The notes beneath the pieces are model-generated. The model was given only the letters and a program-made list of their open reading frames with translations. It made no database searches and was not told the origin of the DNA. DNA of 9,271 nucleotides from an uncultured Clostridia bacterium. GTDB taxonomy: Bacteria > Bacillota > Clostridia > Oscillospirales > Acutalibacteraceae. A program made the position numbers and the translations under genes. Where the stretch lies: the NCBI GenBank assembly GCA_947623765.1, contig CANQIG010000061.1:1-9271 (forward strand), written 5' to 3'. This document shows positions 1 to 6,026 of this stretch, piece by piece (position 1 is the stretch's first letter; each line of letters starts with the position of its first letter).

Positions 1-836
1 TACATGATGCCCGCGCTGATCTCGCCGGAGAGCAGGTCCTCCTCGAGGCGGTCGTCCTTGATGAGGCGGATGTTCGGCGCGAGCGCGTTGAGCTTCTCGC
101 CGGCCTCCTCGATCTTCGCGACGTCGCTGGTGTTCATGCTCTCGCCGAGGACTTTCAGCGCCATGCCGTCGATCACGCGGTAATTCGCCGTGATGCCGAT
201 GCTGTCGCGCAGGGATTCGTCCCAGAGGTCCTCGTAGCCGTCGATCTCGACGTCGGTGAGCGACGGGTCATAGACGATCGTCTGCACGCCCGCGCCGTAG
301 GGGACGGTGTAGAGGTCGTCGGGGTCGTAGAACCAGCCCTGATAGAACGGGTCGATGTTGCCGAAGGAGGGAAGCTTGGATTTGTCCAGCTCCGTGACGA
401 GCCCTTCCTGCACGGCGGTCTCGATGATGTAGTCGTCCGCGATCACGACGTCGTACGCGCCGCCCTCTTCCTCCTCGAGGCGGGCGAGCATCGTCTCGTC
501 GTAGTCGAAGTTCACATAGTTGACCTTGATCCCGGTGTCGGCCTCAAACGCGTCGAGGACTTCCTGCGGGAACATGGCCTCCCAGGTGTAGAGGACGAGT
601 TCGGTCTCGGTGTTGCCCTCCGGGCCGGTGTTGCCGGTGACGGTCGCGGGATTCACGCCGCCCTCGCCTTCTTCGGCGTCCGCGGGGCTCGTGCCTTCTT
701 CTTCGCCTGTCTCAGCAGGGCCGGTGTTGCCGGTCACGGTCGCCGGGTTCGTGCTGCTTCCTCCGGTGGAGCCGGAGCACGCCGCAAGCGAGAGTGCGAG
801 CGCCAGGGCGAGCAGGAGTGCGATGATTTTTTTCAA
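1..836 (-). CDS. potD: Spermidine/putrescine ABC transporter substrate-binding lipoprotein (PotD-like), C-terminus off the left edge
   Basis: Binds polyamine outside the membrane and delivers it to PotBC. I read 278 codons from a TTG start at 836-834; AAGGAAGG lies about 8 bases upstream and no ATG or GTG start fits in this frame. Residues 2-20 form a lipoprotein signal peptide (KK, then a Leu/Ala core) ending in the lipobox LAAC, so Cys20 should be lipidated. Residues 21-79 are an acidic, Gly/Thr-rich linker in which NPATVTGNTGP occurs twice (30-40 and 62-72). The solute-binding fold starts near residue 80 with LVLYTWEAMFP, followed by EADTGIKVNY, YDVVIADDYII and the GWFYDP/YTVPYGAG segment typical of the PotD family. 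The end of the protein is missing. It is the last pot gene seen, separated from potC by the repeat array. The family is clear; substrate choice (spermidine or putrescine) cannot be read here. Confidence 0.93.
   Translation of the reverse strand, partial: MKKIIALLLALALALSLAACSGSTGGSSTNPATVTGNTGPAETGEEEGTSPADAEEGEGGVNPATVTGNTGPEGNTETELVLYTWEAMFPQEVLDAFEADTGIKVNYVNFDYDETMLARLEEEEGGAYDVVIADDYIIETAVQEGLVTELDKSKLPSFGNIDPFYQGWFYDPDDLYTVPYGAGVQTIVYDPSLTDVEIDGYEDLWDESLRDSIGITANYRVIDGMALKVLGESMNTSDVAKIEEAGEKLNALAPNIRLIKDDRLEEDLLSGEISAGIM
621..749 (-). repeat. Duplicated 33-base segment encoding the PotD linker motif
   Basis: Two 33-base direct repeats lie at 621-653 and 717-749, exactly 96 bases (32 codons) apart and in the same frame. 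They differ at only a few positions, and both encode NPATVTGNTGP in the low-complexity linker between the lipid anchor and the binding domain. An in-frame duplication that lengthened the tether is the simplest reading. Confidence 0.8.
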
Positions 837-856
837 TTCTTATTCCTTCCTTTCGG

Positions 857-1625
857 GGATGAAAATGGGGATCTATCTCGACAGCGGTTTCCCGCGGCGA
901 TTCTTGTTTGCAGCGCGAAGGGGAAATCCCCCGCGCCTTTGGAAAGCGCTCCGCTCAGCGGCCCTCGGTCTCGGCGGCGGTCGGCTGCGGCGCTTTTCTG
1001 CCCCGCCCGATCCGCGAAATGACCGCGGCCAGCGTGCGGATGCGCACCAAGATGCAAATGGGGACCGATCTCGACAGCGGTTTCCCGCGGCGATTCTGGT
1101 TTGCAGCGCGAAAGGGAGCTCCGCGCGCCTTTGGGAACGGGCCCGCTCAGCGGCCCTCGATCTCGGCGACGGTCGGCTGCGGCGCTTTTTTGCCGCGCCC
1201 GATCCGCGAAATGACCGTGGCCAGCGTGCGGACGCGTATCGAGATGAAAATGAGGACCGATCTCGACAGCGGTTTCCCGCGGCGATTCTGGTTTACGGCG
1301 CGAAGGGAAACTCCGCGCTTTTGGGACGTGCTCCGCTCAGCGGCCCTCGATATCTCGGCGGCGGTCGGCTGCGGCGCTTTTCTGCCGCGCCTGATCCGCG
1401 AAACGACCGTGGCCAGCGCGCGGACGCGCACCGAGATGCAAATGGAAATTTATCTCGACAGCGGTTTCCCGCGGCGATTCTGGTTTGCGCGCGAAGGGAA
1501 AGCCCCCGCGCTTTTGGGACGTGCCCCGCTCAGCGGCCCTCGATCTCAGCGGCGGTCGGCTGCGGCGGCGCTTTTCTGCCGCGCCCGATCCGCGAAATGA
1601 CCGCAGCCAGCGTGAGGATGAGCAC
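857..1625 (-). repeat. Tandem array of about 192-base repeats derived from the potC 3' end and potC-potD spacer
   Basis: Four direct repeats follow one another with a period of 192-193 bases. A shared 30-base core lies at 875-904, 1068-1097, 1260-1289 and 1452-1481 and is identical in all four copies. Read on the minus strand, each unit begins with sequence matching the last ~30 codons of potC (the VISRIGRGRKAP...PTAAEIEGR tail). It then has the TGA within a CCGC-TGA-GCGG dyad, then about 100 bases of spacer with a GCGG-GAAA-CCGC hairpin. The unit next to potC is the real gene end; the others are degenerate copies with small indels that break the tail frame. The last unit runs into the ribosome-binding site of potD. 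The array fills the whole 693-base potC-potD gap, which holds no gene I would accept. Confidence 0.9.
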
Positions 1626-2351
1626 TGTGACGAGCAGGATCAGCGTGCACAGCGCGTTGATCTCCGGCGTGACGCCGGTCTTGATCTGGGAGTAGACGCG
1701 CAGCGGCAGCGTGTTGGAATCGACGCCCGTGACGAACATACTGATGATGACGTCGTCGAAGCTCATCGCGAAGGAGAGCAGCATCCCGGAGGCGATGGCC
1801 GGCGCGATCAGCGGCAGGACCACCGTGAAGAACGCGTAGATCTTCGACGCGCCGAGGTCGAGCGCGGCCTCCTCGAGGCTCTTGTCCATGCCGACGAGCC
1901 GCGCCCGCACGAGCATGAAGACGTAGGGGATGCAGAACGCCGTGTGCGCGATGATGAGCGTCATCATGCCGAACGGCAGGCCGATCAGCGAGAAGAACAC
2001 CATGAACACCATGCCGAGGATGATCTCGGGGATCATCATGGGGAGCGTCGAGAGGTATTCGATCGCGCCCTTGCCGGGGAGCTCCACCTTCGAGCTGCCC
2101 ACGGCCCCGAGCGTCCCGATCACGGCCGCCGCGAGCGACGCGGAGCCGCCGAGGATCAGGGAATTGACGAGCGACTCGAACATGGCGCGGTCCGCAAAGA
2201 GCGTCTCGTACCAGCGCCAGGAGAAGCCGTCCCAGCGGACGGAGAGCTTGCTCTCGTTGAACGAAAAGACGATGACCAGCACGATCGGCAGGTACATCAG
2301 GATCATGAGGACCGCGAGGTAGACATTCGGAAGAACGGTTCTGTTTTTCAC
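1530..2351 (-). CDS. potC: Spermidine/putrescine ABC transporter permease (PotC-like)
   Basis: One of the two membrane subunits of the polyamine importer. It has 273 residues, close to the family's usual length. The start is GTG at 2351, with AAGGGGGG about 7 bases upstream and 13 bases after the potB stop. Hydrophobic segments lie near residues 9-30, 63-85, 104-123, 128-149, 180-205 and 232-252. The EAA loop that contacts the ATPase is at 160-179 (EEAALDLGASKIYAFFTVVL), followed by the PotC-type SFDDVIISMFVTG stretch. The last ~25 residues form a basic, Pro/Ala-rich cytoplasmic tail ending AAEIEGR. The DNA encoding this tail is the parent unit of the tandem array just downstream, so the tail itself may not be essential to the fold. 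Confidence 0.94.
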   Translation of the reverse strand: MKNRTVLPNVYLAVLMILMYLPIVLVIVFSFNESKLSVRWDGFSWRWYETLFADRAMFESLVNSLILGGSASLAAAVIGTLGAVGSSKVELPGKGAIEYLSTLPMMIPEIILGMVFMVFFSLIGLPFGMMTLIIAHTAFCIPYVFMLVRARLVGMDKSLEEAALDLGASKIYAFFTVVLPLIAPAIASGMLLSFAMSFDDVIISMFVTGVDSNTLPLRVYSQIKTGVTPEINALCTLILLVTVLILTLAAVISRIGRGRKAPPQPTAAEIEGR

Positions 2352-2364
2352 GAGCTCGCCCCCC

Positions 2365-3225
2365 TTACACCAGACCCTCGAGGTCTTTGACGCCCGCCAT
2401 CTTGCGGTACAGGATGATGAGCAGGCTCGTCACGGCGGTCAGGATCACGGAGAGCGCCGCCGCGAACGGCCAGTTGTGCGCCTTCATGAGCTGGTCCTGG
2501 ATCAAACTGCCGACGAGCACGACCTTGTTCCCGCCGAGGATGTCCGCGATGAAGAACAGCCCCATCGACGGGACGAATGTCAGGATCACGCCGGAGAGCA
2601 GCCCCGGGAGCGTCATTTTCAGCGTGACGGTGAAGAACGCGCGGATGCGCGAAGCGCCGAGGTCCCGCGCGGCCTCCACGAGGCTCCAGTCCATTTTCTC
2701 CGCGCTGGAATAGACCGCGAAGATCATGAATGGCAGGAGCGCGTAGATCATCCCGACGACGACCGCCGGGTACGTATACAGGAGCTTCAGCGGGGAATCC
2801 GTGATCCCGAGGCCCATCAGGACTTTGTCGAGGATGCCGTTCGCGCGGAAGATGATGATCCAGCCGTAGAGGCGGATCAGCGAACTGGTCCAGAAGGGGA
2901 TCATCAGGAGCATCATCATCCGGGCCTTCCACTTGTTCGGGAGCTTCGCCATGAAGTAGCCGAACGGGTAGCCGAGCAGGATGATGAGGAGCGTGGAGAG
3001 CGTCGCGAGCTTGAAGGACTCCACAAAAGTGTTGAGATAGACGGGCTCCAAAATGCCCGCGTAGTTCTGCGCGGTGAATTCGTTCGTCACGCCCCAGGTC
3101 TCCGCGCGCTGGAGGAAGCTGAGGATCACCATGTAGACGAGCGGCCCCAGCACGAAGACCAGCGTGAAGACATAGAGCGGGATGAGCATCAGCGTTTCGG
3201 AGCGGAAGCGGCGTTTCGGTTTCAT
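2365..3225 (-). CDS. potB: Spermidine/putrescine ABC transporter permease (PotB-like)
   Basis: Partner membrane subunit of PotC. I start it at the ATG at 3225 (MKPKRRFRSETLM), giving 286 residues. This ATG overlaps the potA stop as ATGA and has GGAGG upstream; an open frame reaches back to 3261, but its extra residues are Gly-rich translation of the potA end. A basic N-terminus is followed by six likely membrane segments near residues 11-36, 71-93, 103-126, 152-172, 206-229 and 255-273. The EAA loop is at 184-203 (EAARDLGASRIRAFFTVTLK), followed by TFVPSMG, which is characteristic of PotB-type permeases. Translational coupling to potA is likely from the 4-base overlap. Confidence 0.95.
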   Translation of the reverse strand: MKPKRRFRSETLMLIPLYVFTLVFVLGPLVYMVILSFLQRAETWGVTNEFTAQNYAGILEPVYLNTFVESFKLATLSTLLIILLGYPFGYFMAKLPNKWKARMMMLLMIPFWTSSLIRLYGWIIIFRANGILDKVLMGLGITDSPLKLLYTYPAVVVGMIYALLPFMIFAVYSSAEKMDWSLVEAARDLGASRIRAFFTVTLKMTLPGLLSGVILTFVPSMGLFFIADILGGNKVVLVGSLIQDQLMKAHNWPFAAALSVILTAVTSLLIILYRKMAGVKDLEGLV

Positions 3226-4190
3226 TCCGGCTCCACCTCCACCGCGTTCTTTTCCGCCCACGAGACGCCCACCGCGTCGCCCGGGGCGAGCGGGGAGTCG
3301 ATGCCGTGGCGGCTCGCGACGAGCTCGCCCGCCTCGGTGTCGACCGCGATGCGGAGCATCCCGCCGGAGAACGACTTTTCCTTCACGACGCCGGGGAGAT
3401 ACCCCGCGCCGTCCTTTTCGAGTTCCAGATATTCGCTGCGCACGGCGAGCGTCTTCCCGCCGCGCTCGATGATGTTCGCCGAGCCGACGAACCGTGCGAC
3501 GTAGGCGGTCTTCGGGCGGTCGTAGACGTCGCCGGGCGTGCCGACCTGCTCAAAGAGACCGTTGCGCATGACCGCGATGCGGTCCGACATATTGAGGGCC
3601 TCTTCCTGGTCGTGCGTGATATAGATGAACGTGATGCCGAGCTTCTTCTGCAGGCGCTTGAGTTCGATCTGCATCGCGCGGCGCAGCTGCAGATCGAGCG
3701 CGCCGAGCGGTTCGTCGAGGAGCAGCACGCGCGGCGAGTCAATGACGCTGCGCGCGATCGCGACGCGCTGCCGCTGCCCGCCGGAAAGCTCGCCGGGCAT
3801 CCGGCTCTCAAAGCCCGGGAGCTGCACGAGATCCAGCATCTCCTTGACCTTCGCCTTGATCTCCGCCTTTTTCACGCCCCTGAGCCGCAGGCTGTACCCG
3901 ATGTTCGCCTCGACGTTCATGTGCGGGAAGAGCGCGTAGCTCTGGAATACCGTGTGTACGCCGCGCTTGTTCGGTTCGGCGTCGGTGACGTCCGCGCCCT
4001 CGAGCAGCACGCGGCCGCTGTCCGGCGTTTCCAGCCCGGAGATGATGCGGAGCGTCGTCGTCTTGCCGCAGCCGGAAGAGCCCAGCAGCGTGATGAATTC
4101 GCCGCGCCCGGCGGCAAGATCGATGCCGTTCAGAACTTTTGTCGCACCGAAGGATTTATGGATGTCGGAAAGCTCCAAAATAACGTCCAT
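3222..4190 (-). CDS. potA: Spermidine/putrescine ABC transporter ATP-binding protein (PotA-like)
   Basis: ATPase that powers the PotBC channel from the cytoplasmic side. The 322-residue protein has Walker A GSSGCGKTT at 37-45, Q-loop Gln83 (VFQSYALFPH), ABC signature LSGGQRQR at 135-142, Walker B LLLDEP at 156-161, D-loop GALD at 163-166 and H-loop His193. A C-terminal TOBE-type regulatory region follows from about residue 235. GVHTVFQSYALFPHMNV is typical of PotA within the sugar/polyamine/iron ATPase group. The ATG start at 4190 has only a distant GAGGA (about 14 bases away), so initiation may be weak. It is the first gene of the operon, about 90 bases downstream of the predicted transcription start. 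The TTTCGGGGT string occurs twice in the leader (4192-4200 and 4212-4220). Confidence 0.95.
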   Translation of the reverse strand: MDVILELSDIHKSFGATKVLNGIDLAAGRGEFITLLGSSGCGKTTTLRIISGLETPDSGRVLLEGADVTDAEPNKRGVHTVFQSYALFPHMNVEANIGYSLRLRGVKKAEIKAKVKEMLDLVQLPGFESRMPGELSGGQRQRVAIARSVIDSPRVLLLDEPLGALDLQLRRAMQIELKRLQKKLGITFIYITHDQEEALNMSDRIAVMRNGLFEQVGTPGDVYDRPKTAYVARFVGSANIIERGGKTLAVRSEYLELEKDGAGYLPGVVKEKSFSGGMLRIAVDTEAGELVASRHGIDSPLAPGDAVGVSWAEKNAVEVEPE

Positions 4191-4288
4191 TTTTCGGGGT
4201 TGATTCCTCGCTTTCGGGGTAATTTCATGCGCGTCCGTCCAGGTGATTTTGATTCTCTACCAAAACGGTGTAAAATAGCTTGCATACG

Positions 4289-4317
4289 ATTATAAAGCAA
4301 AACCTGTGCCGTGTCAA
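4289..4317 (-). promoter_or_regulatory. Consensus sigma-A promoter of the pot operon
   Basis: On the minus strand, -35 TTGACA (4312-4317) and -10 TATAAT (4289-4294) are both perfect, with a 17-base spacer. Transcription should start near 4282, leaving a leader of about 90 bases before potA. No clear operator dyad overlaps it, and no regulator gene lies next to it, unlike many clostridial pot operons that begin with an XRE-type regulator. Confidence 0.88.
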
Positions 4318-4357
4318 CACCTTTAGCATGATAAATTGAAATTTTGCTCTCATGCTG

Positions 4358-4491
4358 CCACGGAGCGCCGCCCCTTGGAACCCCTTACGGTCGAGCCAAG
4401 GTCGAGCTTTTCTGAAGAAAGGCTCACGAAAGACTTCGACGTGTCTCGACCGGGGGCGGGGAAAGTCTTTTAACGCGGCGCTCCATCGTGG
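4358..4491. mobile_element. MITE-like inverted-repeat element of about 134 bases
   Basis: The left end CCAC+GGAGCGCCGC (4358-4371) and right end GCGGCGCTCC+ATCGTGG (4475-4491) are inverted copies; the 10-base core is perfect and the outer part matches across a 3-base insertion. Inside are further paired arms: GGTCGAG near 4387 against CTCGACC near 4445, and a hairpin from GAGCTTTTCT and AGAAAGGCTC. It encodes no protein. It could be a non-autonomous miniature element or a structured RNA; no target-site duplication is obvious. Confidence 0.5.
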
Positions 4492-4928
4492 GTTTCGCGG
4501 GCAGAGCCCGTTTCGGCACCTGCGGTGTGGCGACGTTTGCCCTTCGCTGGCTCGCGCGGCGGCAAAGCCGCTTTCGTCTATCCTGCGTTAGCTTGCGAGA
4601 AGAAGGAGAAATTTTCTTTCCCGCGCAGCACTTCTGGCGCGGGATGTGGGGGAAAAGTTTCAGCAAAGGTAAGCGCGCGTCAGCGCGCGCCCCGCGACCC
4701 AAAAGTTCTTTTGCCTACTTTTCTTTCAAGAAAAGGCGACAAAGCTGCTTTCGTTCGCTCTACGGTGGCTTGCGGAGAGCCGGAGAAATCTCCTTTCCCG
4801 CACAGCACATACGGCGAGGGGTTATGCTTCTCGGTTCCTGCGGCGAAGTTCGCGAAGCGAACGACAACGCGAAATAAAAGTTCTTTTGCCTACTTTTCTT
4901 TCAAGAAAAGTAGGGCAAGAAAAGTAGG
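4492..4928. repeat. Gene-free stretch of imperfect direct repeats and short hairpins
   Basis: Two related segments of about 85 bases start at 4558 and 4735 (177 bases apart); each runs GGCG(G/A)CAAAG, then (T/G)CTTTCG, then GGAGAAAT, then TTTCCCGC(G/A)CAGCAC. A second motif beginning AAAAGTTCTTTTGCC occurs at 4701-4737 and 4876-4914. Small tight hairpins are scattered through it: CGGGC-AGA-GCCCG, GCGGC-AAA-GCCGC, GCGCGC-GTCA-GCGCGC and GTTCGC-GAA-GCGAAC. Open frames across it just translate these repeats and have no convincing start sites, so I call no gene. From memory, similar intergenic repeats are common in Oscillospiraceae genomes; I could not check this. Confidence 0.65.
4886..4919 (-). 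terminator. Long hairpin just after the ttcA stop, possible bidirectional terminator
   Basis: CCTACTTTTCTT (4889-4900) and AAGAAAAGTAGG (4903-4914) are perfect inverted copies, and the stem extends to TTGCC/GGGCAA with one bulged base. The hairpin begins 10 bases beyond the ttcA stop. On the minus strand the downstream side reads AAGAACTTTTATTT, not a clean T run, so it is not a canonical intrinsic terminator. It may instead protect the 3' end of the transcript or be simply part of the repeat family. Confidence 0.4.
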
Positions 4929-5639
4929 TTACCAATTATCTGTGTGGGAGCGCTGAAGGGCGCCGACGAGCTTCGCGGTGAGGTCGGGGAAATCCTTTTC
5001 GAGAGCGGCGATGCGGTCGGCGGTCGCGCGGCGGGCGGTGTGGCCGTCGGCGGGGCAGGCGCTCTTCACGACGGGCAAAGCCAGCCGGGAAGCGGCGCGC
5101 CGGATCTCCGATTCCGGGCAGAAGATGAGCGGCCGGATGAGCCAGAGACCCCGGCGGGAGAGATAGCTTTTCGGGGAGAAACAGCCGAACCGCCCGCCGT
5201 AGAGCAGGTTCATCAGAACGGTCTGGGCCGCGTCGTCCATGTGGTGGCCGAGCGCGAGGTGCGTGCAACCGAGCTCCCCGCAGAGCTTGTGCAGGATGCC
5301 GCGCCGCATTCGCGCGCAGAGCGCGCAGGGGTTTTCCTCGCGGCGATCCTCGAAGACGATCTTCCCGAGCTCCGTGCGCTGGATGTGGTATTCCACCCCG
5401 AGCGACGCGCAGAACGACGCGACGGCGGAGAAGTCCGTCTCCGCGCTGCCGAAGCACGGGTCTGCGGTAATTGCGACGAGCTCGAACGGCTGCGGATAAT
5501 ACCGGCGCAGGTCGGCGAGCACCGCCAGGAGAAAGAGCGAATCCTTGCCGCCGGAAACGCCCACCGCCACCCGGCTTTGCGCCGGGATCATGTCGTATTT
5601 CTGTACCGCCGCGCGCACGCGGCCGGAGAGCTCGCGCAT
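4929..5639 (-). CDS. ttcA: TtcA-family tRNA 2-thiocytidine(32) synthetase (PP-loop ATPase)
   Basis: Family members adenylate cytidine 32 of certain tRNAs and replace its oxygen with sulfur, using an iron-sulfur cluster. I start it at the ATG at 5639 (MRELSGRVRAAVQKYDM), with GGAGG 7 bases upstream, giving 236 residues; upstream codons are translation of the 5S terminator region. The PP-loop SGGKDS is at 29-34. The CALC pair (105-108) followed by RMRRG matches the TtcA cysteine motif, GHHMDD is at 131-136, and a third likely cluster ligand is Cys195 in KSACPADGHT. It lies downstream of the 5S rRNA gene on the same strand. The fold and family are secure; the exact tRNA target is inferred from the family, since clostridial TtcA-like proteins are poorly studied. 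Confidence 0.85.
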   Translation of the reverse strand: MRELSGRVRAAVQKYDMIPAQSRVAVGVSGGKDSLFLLAVLADLRRYYPQPFELVAITADPCFGSAETDFSAVASFCASLGVEYHIQRTELGKIVFEDRREENPCALCARMRRGILHKLCGELGCTHLALGHHMDDAAQTVLMNLLYGGRFGCFSPKSYLSRRGLWLIRPLIFCPESEIRRAASRLALPVVKSACPADGHTARRATADRIAALEKDFPDLTAKLVGALQRSHTDNW

Positions 5640-5664
5640 CGGATCGCCTCCGCCTTCGGAATGT

Positions 5665-5684
5665 TCCGGGGACCGACCCCCGGA
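5665..5684 (-). other. Hairpin in the ttcA leader
   Basis: TCCGGGG (5665-5671) and CCCCGGA (5678-5684) form a perfect 7-base stem with a 6-base loop. It lies between the 5S terminator and the ttcA ribosome-binding site and has no T run after it on the minus strand. It could be a second, weaker stop for 5S read-through or a structure in the ttcA leader. Confidence 0.45.
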
Positions 5685-5687
5685 CAC

Positions 5688-5720
5688 AAAAAAACGATCA
5701 TCGCGTGGATGACCGTTTTT
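5688..5720 (-). terminator. Intrinsic terminator of the 5S rRNA gene
   Basis: On the minus strand, CGGTCATC and GATGATCG (5695-5702 and 5708-5715) pair over 8 bases with one G-U, around a 5-base loop, followed directly by a run of seven T. It starts a few bases after the 3' end of the 5S RNA. A run of T on the other side means it could also work on the plus strand. Confidence 0.85.
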
Positions 5721-5724
5721 CCGT

Positions 5725-5839
5725 GTTGGCATTACCTATTGTCCCGGGCCGTCGCCAGCCAAGTATCTTCGGCACGAACGAGCTTAACTTCTGTGTTCGG
5801 GATGGGAACAGGTGGACCCTCGTCGTAATCAACACCAAC
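5725..5839 (-). rRNA. rrf: 5S ribosomal RNA
   Basis: Minus-strand sequence contains the universal 5S features CCATCCCGAACACAGAAGTTAAGC (loop B-C region), GTGCCGAAGATACTTGGCTGG and GGGTCCACCTGTT. The ends are set by helix I: GTTGGTGTT (5831-5839) pairs with AATGCCAAC (complement at 5725-5733) over nine positions, giving about 115 bases; the true ends may differ by 1-2 bases. No 16S or 23S gene and no tRNA is adjacent: a protein gene ends about 190 bases upstream and ttcA follows. It therefore appears to be a stand-alone 5S unit with its own promoter and terminator. Confidence 0.96.
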
Positions 5840-5842
5840 TCT

Positions 5843-5884
5843 TTCCCGGTCTTTGCCGGGAACTGCCGTCGGTATTCCGGCGAC
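5843..5884 (-). other. Structured leader of the 5S precursor
   Basis: Between the promoter and the mature 5S lie two hairpins on the minus strand. One has stem TTCCCGG/CCGGGAA (5843-5849 with 5856-5862). The other pairs TGTCGCCGG with CCGACGGCA (5863-5884) with one mismatch. Their position suggests a role in precursor folding or nuclease processing, but no processing site can be proved from sequence. Confidence 0.5.
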
Positions 5885-5891
5885 ATGATGT

Positions 5892-5920
5892 ATTCTATCA
5901 CACGTCCCGCTTTTTTGCAA
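5892..5920 (-). promoter_or_regulatory. Promoter of the 5S rRNA gene
   Basis: On the minus strand, -35 TTGCAA (5915-5920) and -10 TAGAAT (5892-5897) are 17 bases apart. The sequence just upstream of the -35 is A-tract rich (AAAAACCGG, AAAAAACC), like the UP elements of rRNA promoters. Start of transcription is expected near 5885, about 46 bases before the mature 5S. Confidence 0.78.
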
Positions 5921-5930
5921 GCGGTTTTTT
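5907..5930 (+). terminator. Terminator-like hairpin facing the other way, over the 5S -35 region
   Basis: CCGCTT (5907-5912) and AAGCGG (5919-5924) pair around a 6-base loop and are followed on the plus strand by six T. No plus-strand gene lies upstream, so its use is unclear; it could stop antisense transcription from entering the 5S promoter and the kinase gene. It may be chance, as the same bases form the A-rich upstream part of the 5S promoter. Confidence 0.3.
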
Positions 5931-6026
5931 CCGGTTTTTGTAAGTTTCGGCGCTTTTGATGTTTTTCCGTTTCGCACCGGCGAAAAAACAGTCGAAATGA
6001 TAGACCCGCCGAAAGCGTCGGCGCGC

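Noticed and set aside
1147..1431. Minus-strand frame of 94 codons in the array, starting with GTG
   Set aside because: It is two degenerate copies of the potC tail joined by an indel that removed the stop. It lacks a ribosome-binding site and looks like repeat by-product, not a gene.
857..1625. CRISPR array interpretation of the repeats
   Set aside because: Units are about 192 bases with homologous sequence throughout, not short identical repeats with unique spacers, and no cas gene is present.
610..1695. Long plus-strand open frame (361 codons) across the repeat array, with another of 230 codons at 908-1600
   Set aside because: Both are antisense to potD or run across the repeats; their repeated translation reflects GC-rich DNA with a repeat period divisible by three (192). 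They have no ribosome-binding site, and an indel moves the repeats to another frame.
4130..4228. Possible 32-codon upstream frame in the pot leader overlapping the potA start out of frame
   Set aside because: It would be attractive as a polyamine-sensing leader peptide, but it has no good ribosome-binding site and no sequence feature that supports translation.
4525..4956. Plus-strand frame of 143 codons in the repeat-rich intergenic region
   Set aside because: The protein is a translation of the two repeat segments and their hairpins, overlaps the end of ttcA on the other strand and has no convincing start.
5640..5732. N-terminal extension of the TtcA frame back to 5732
   Set aside because: It would translate the 5S terminator and the 3' end of the 5S gene; the ATG at 5639 has a good ribosome-binding site and begins where the family does.
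5970..5985. Hairpin TTTCGC-CGGT-GCGAAA downstream of the kinase gene as its terminator
   Set aside because: On the minus strand it is followed by A residues, not T; the T run comes before the stem, so it does not fit an intrinsic terminator.
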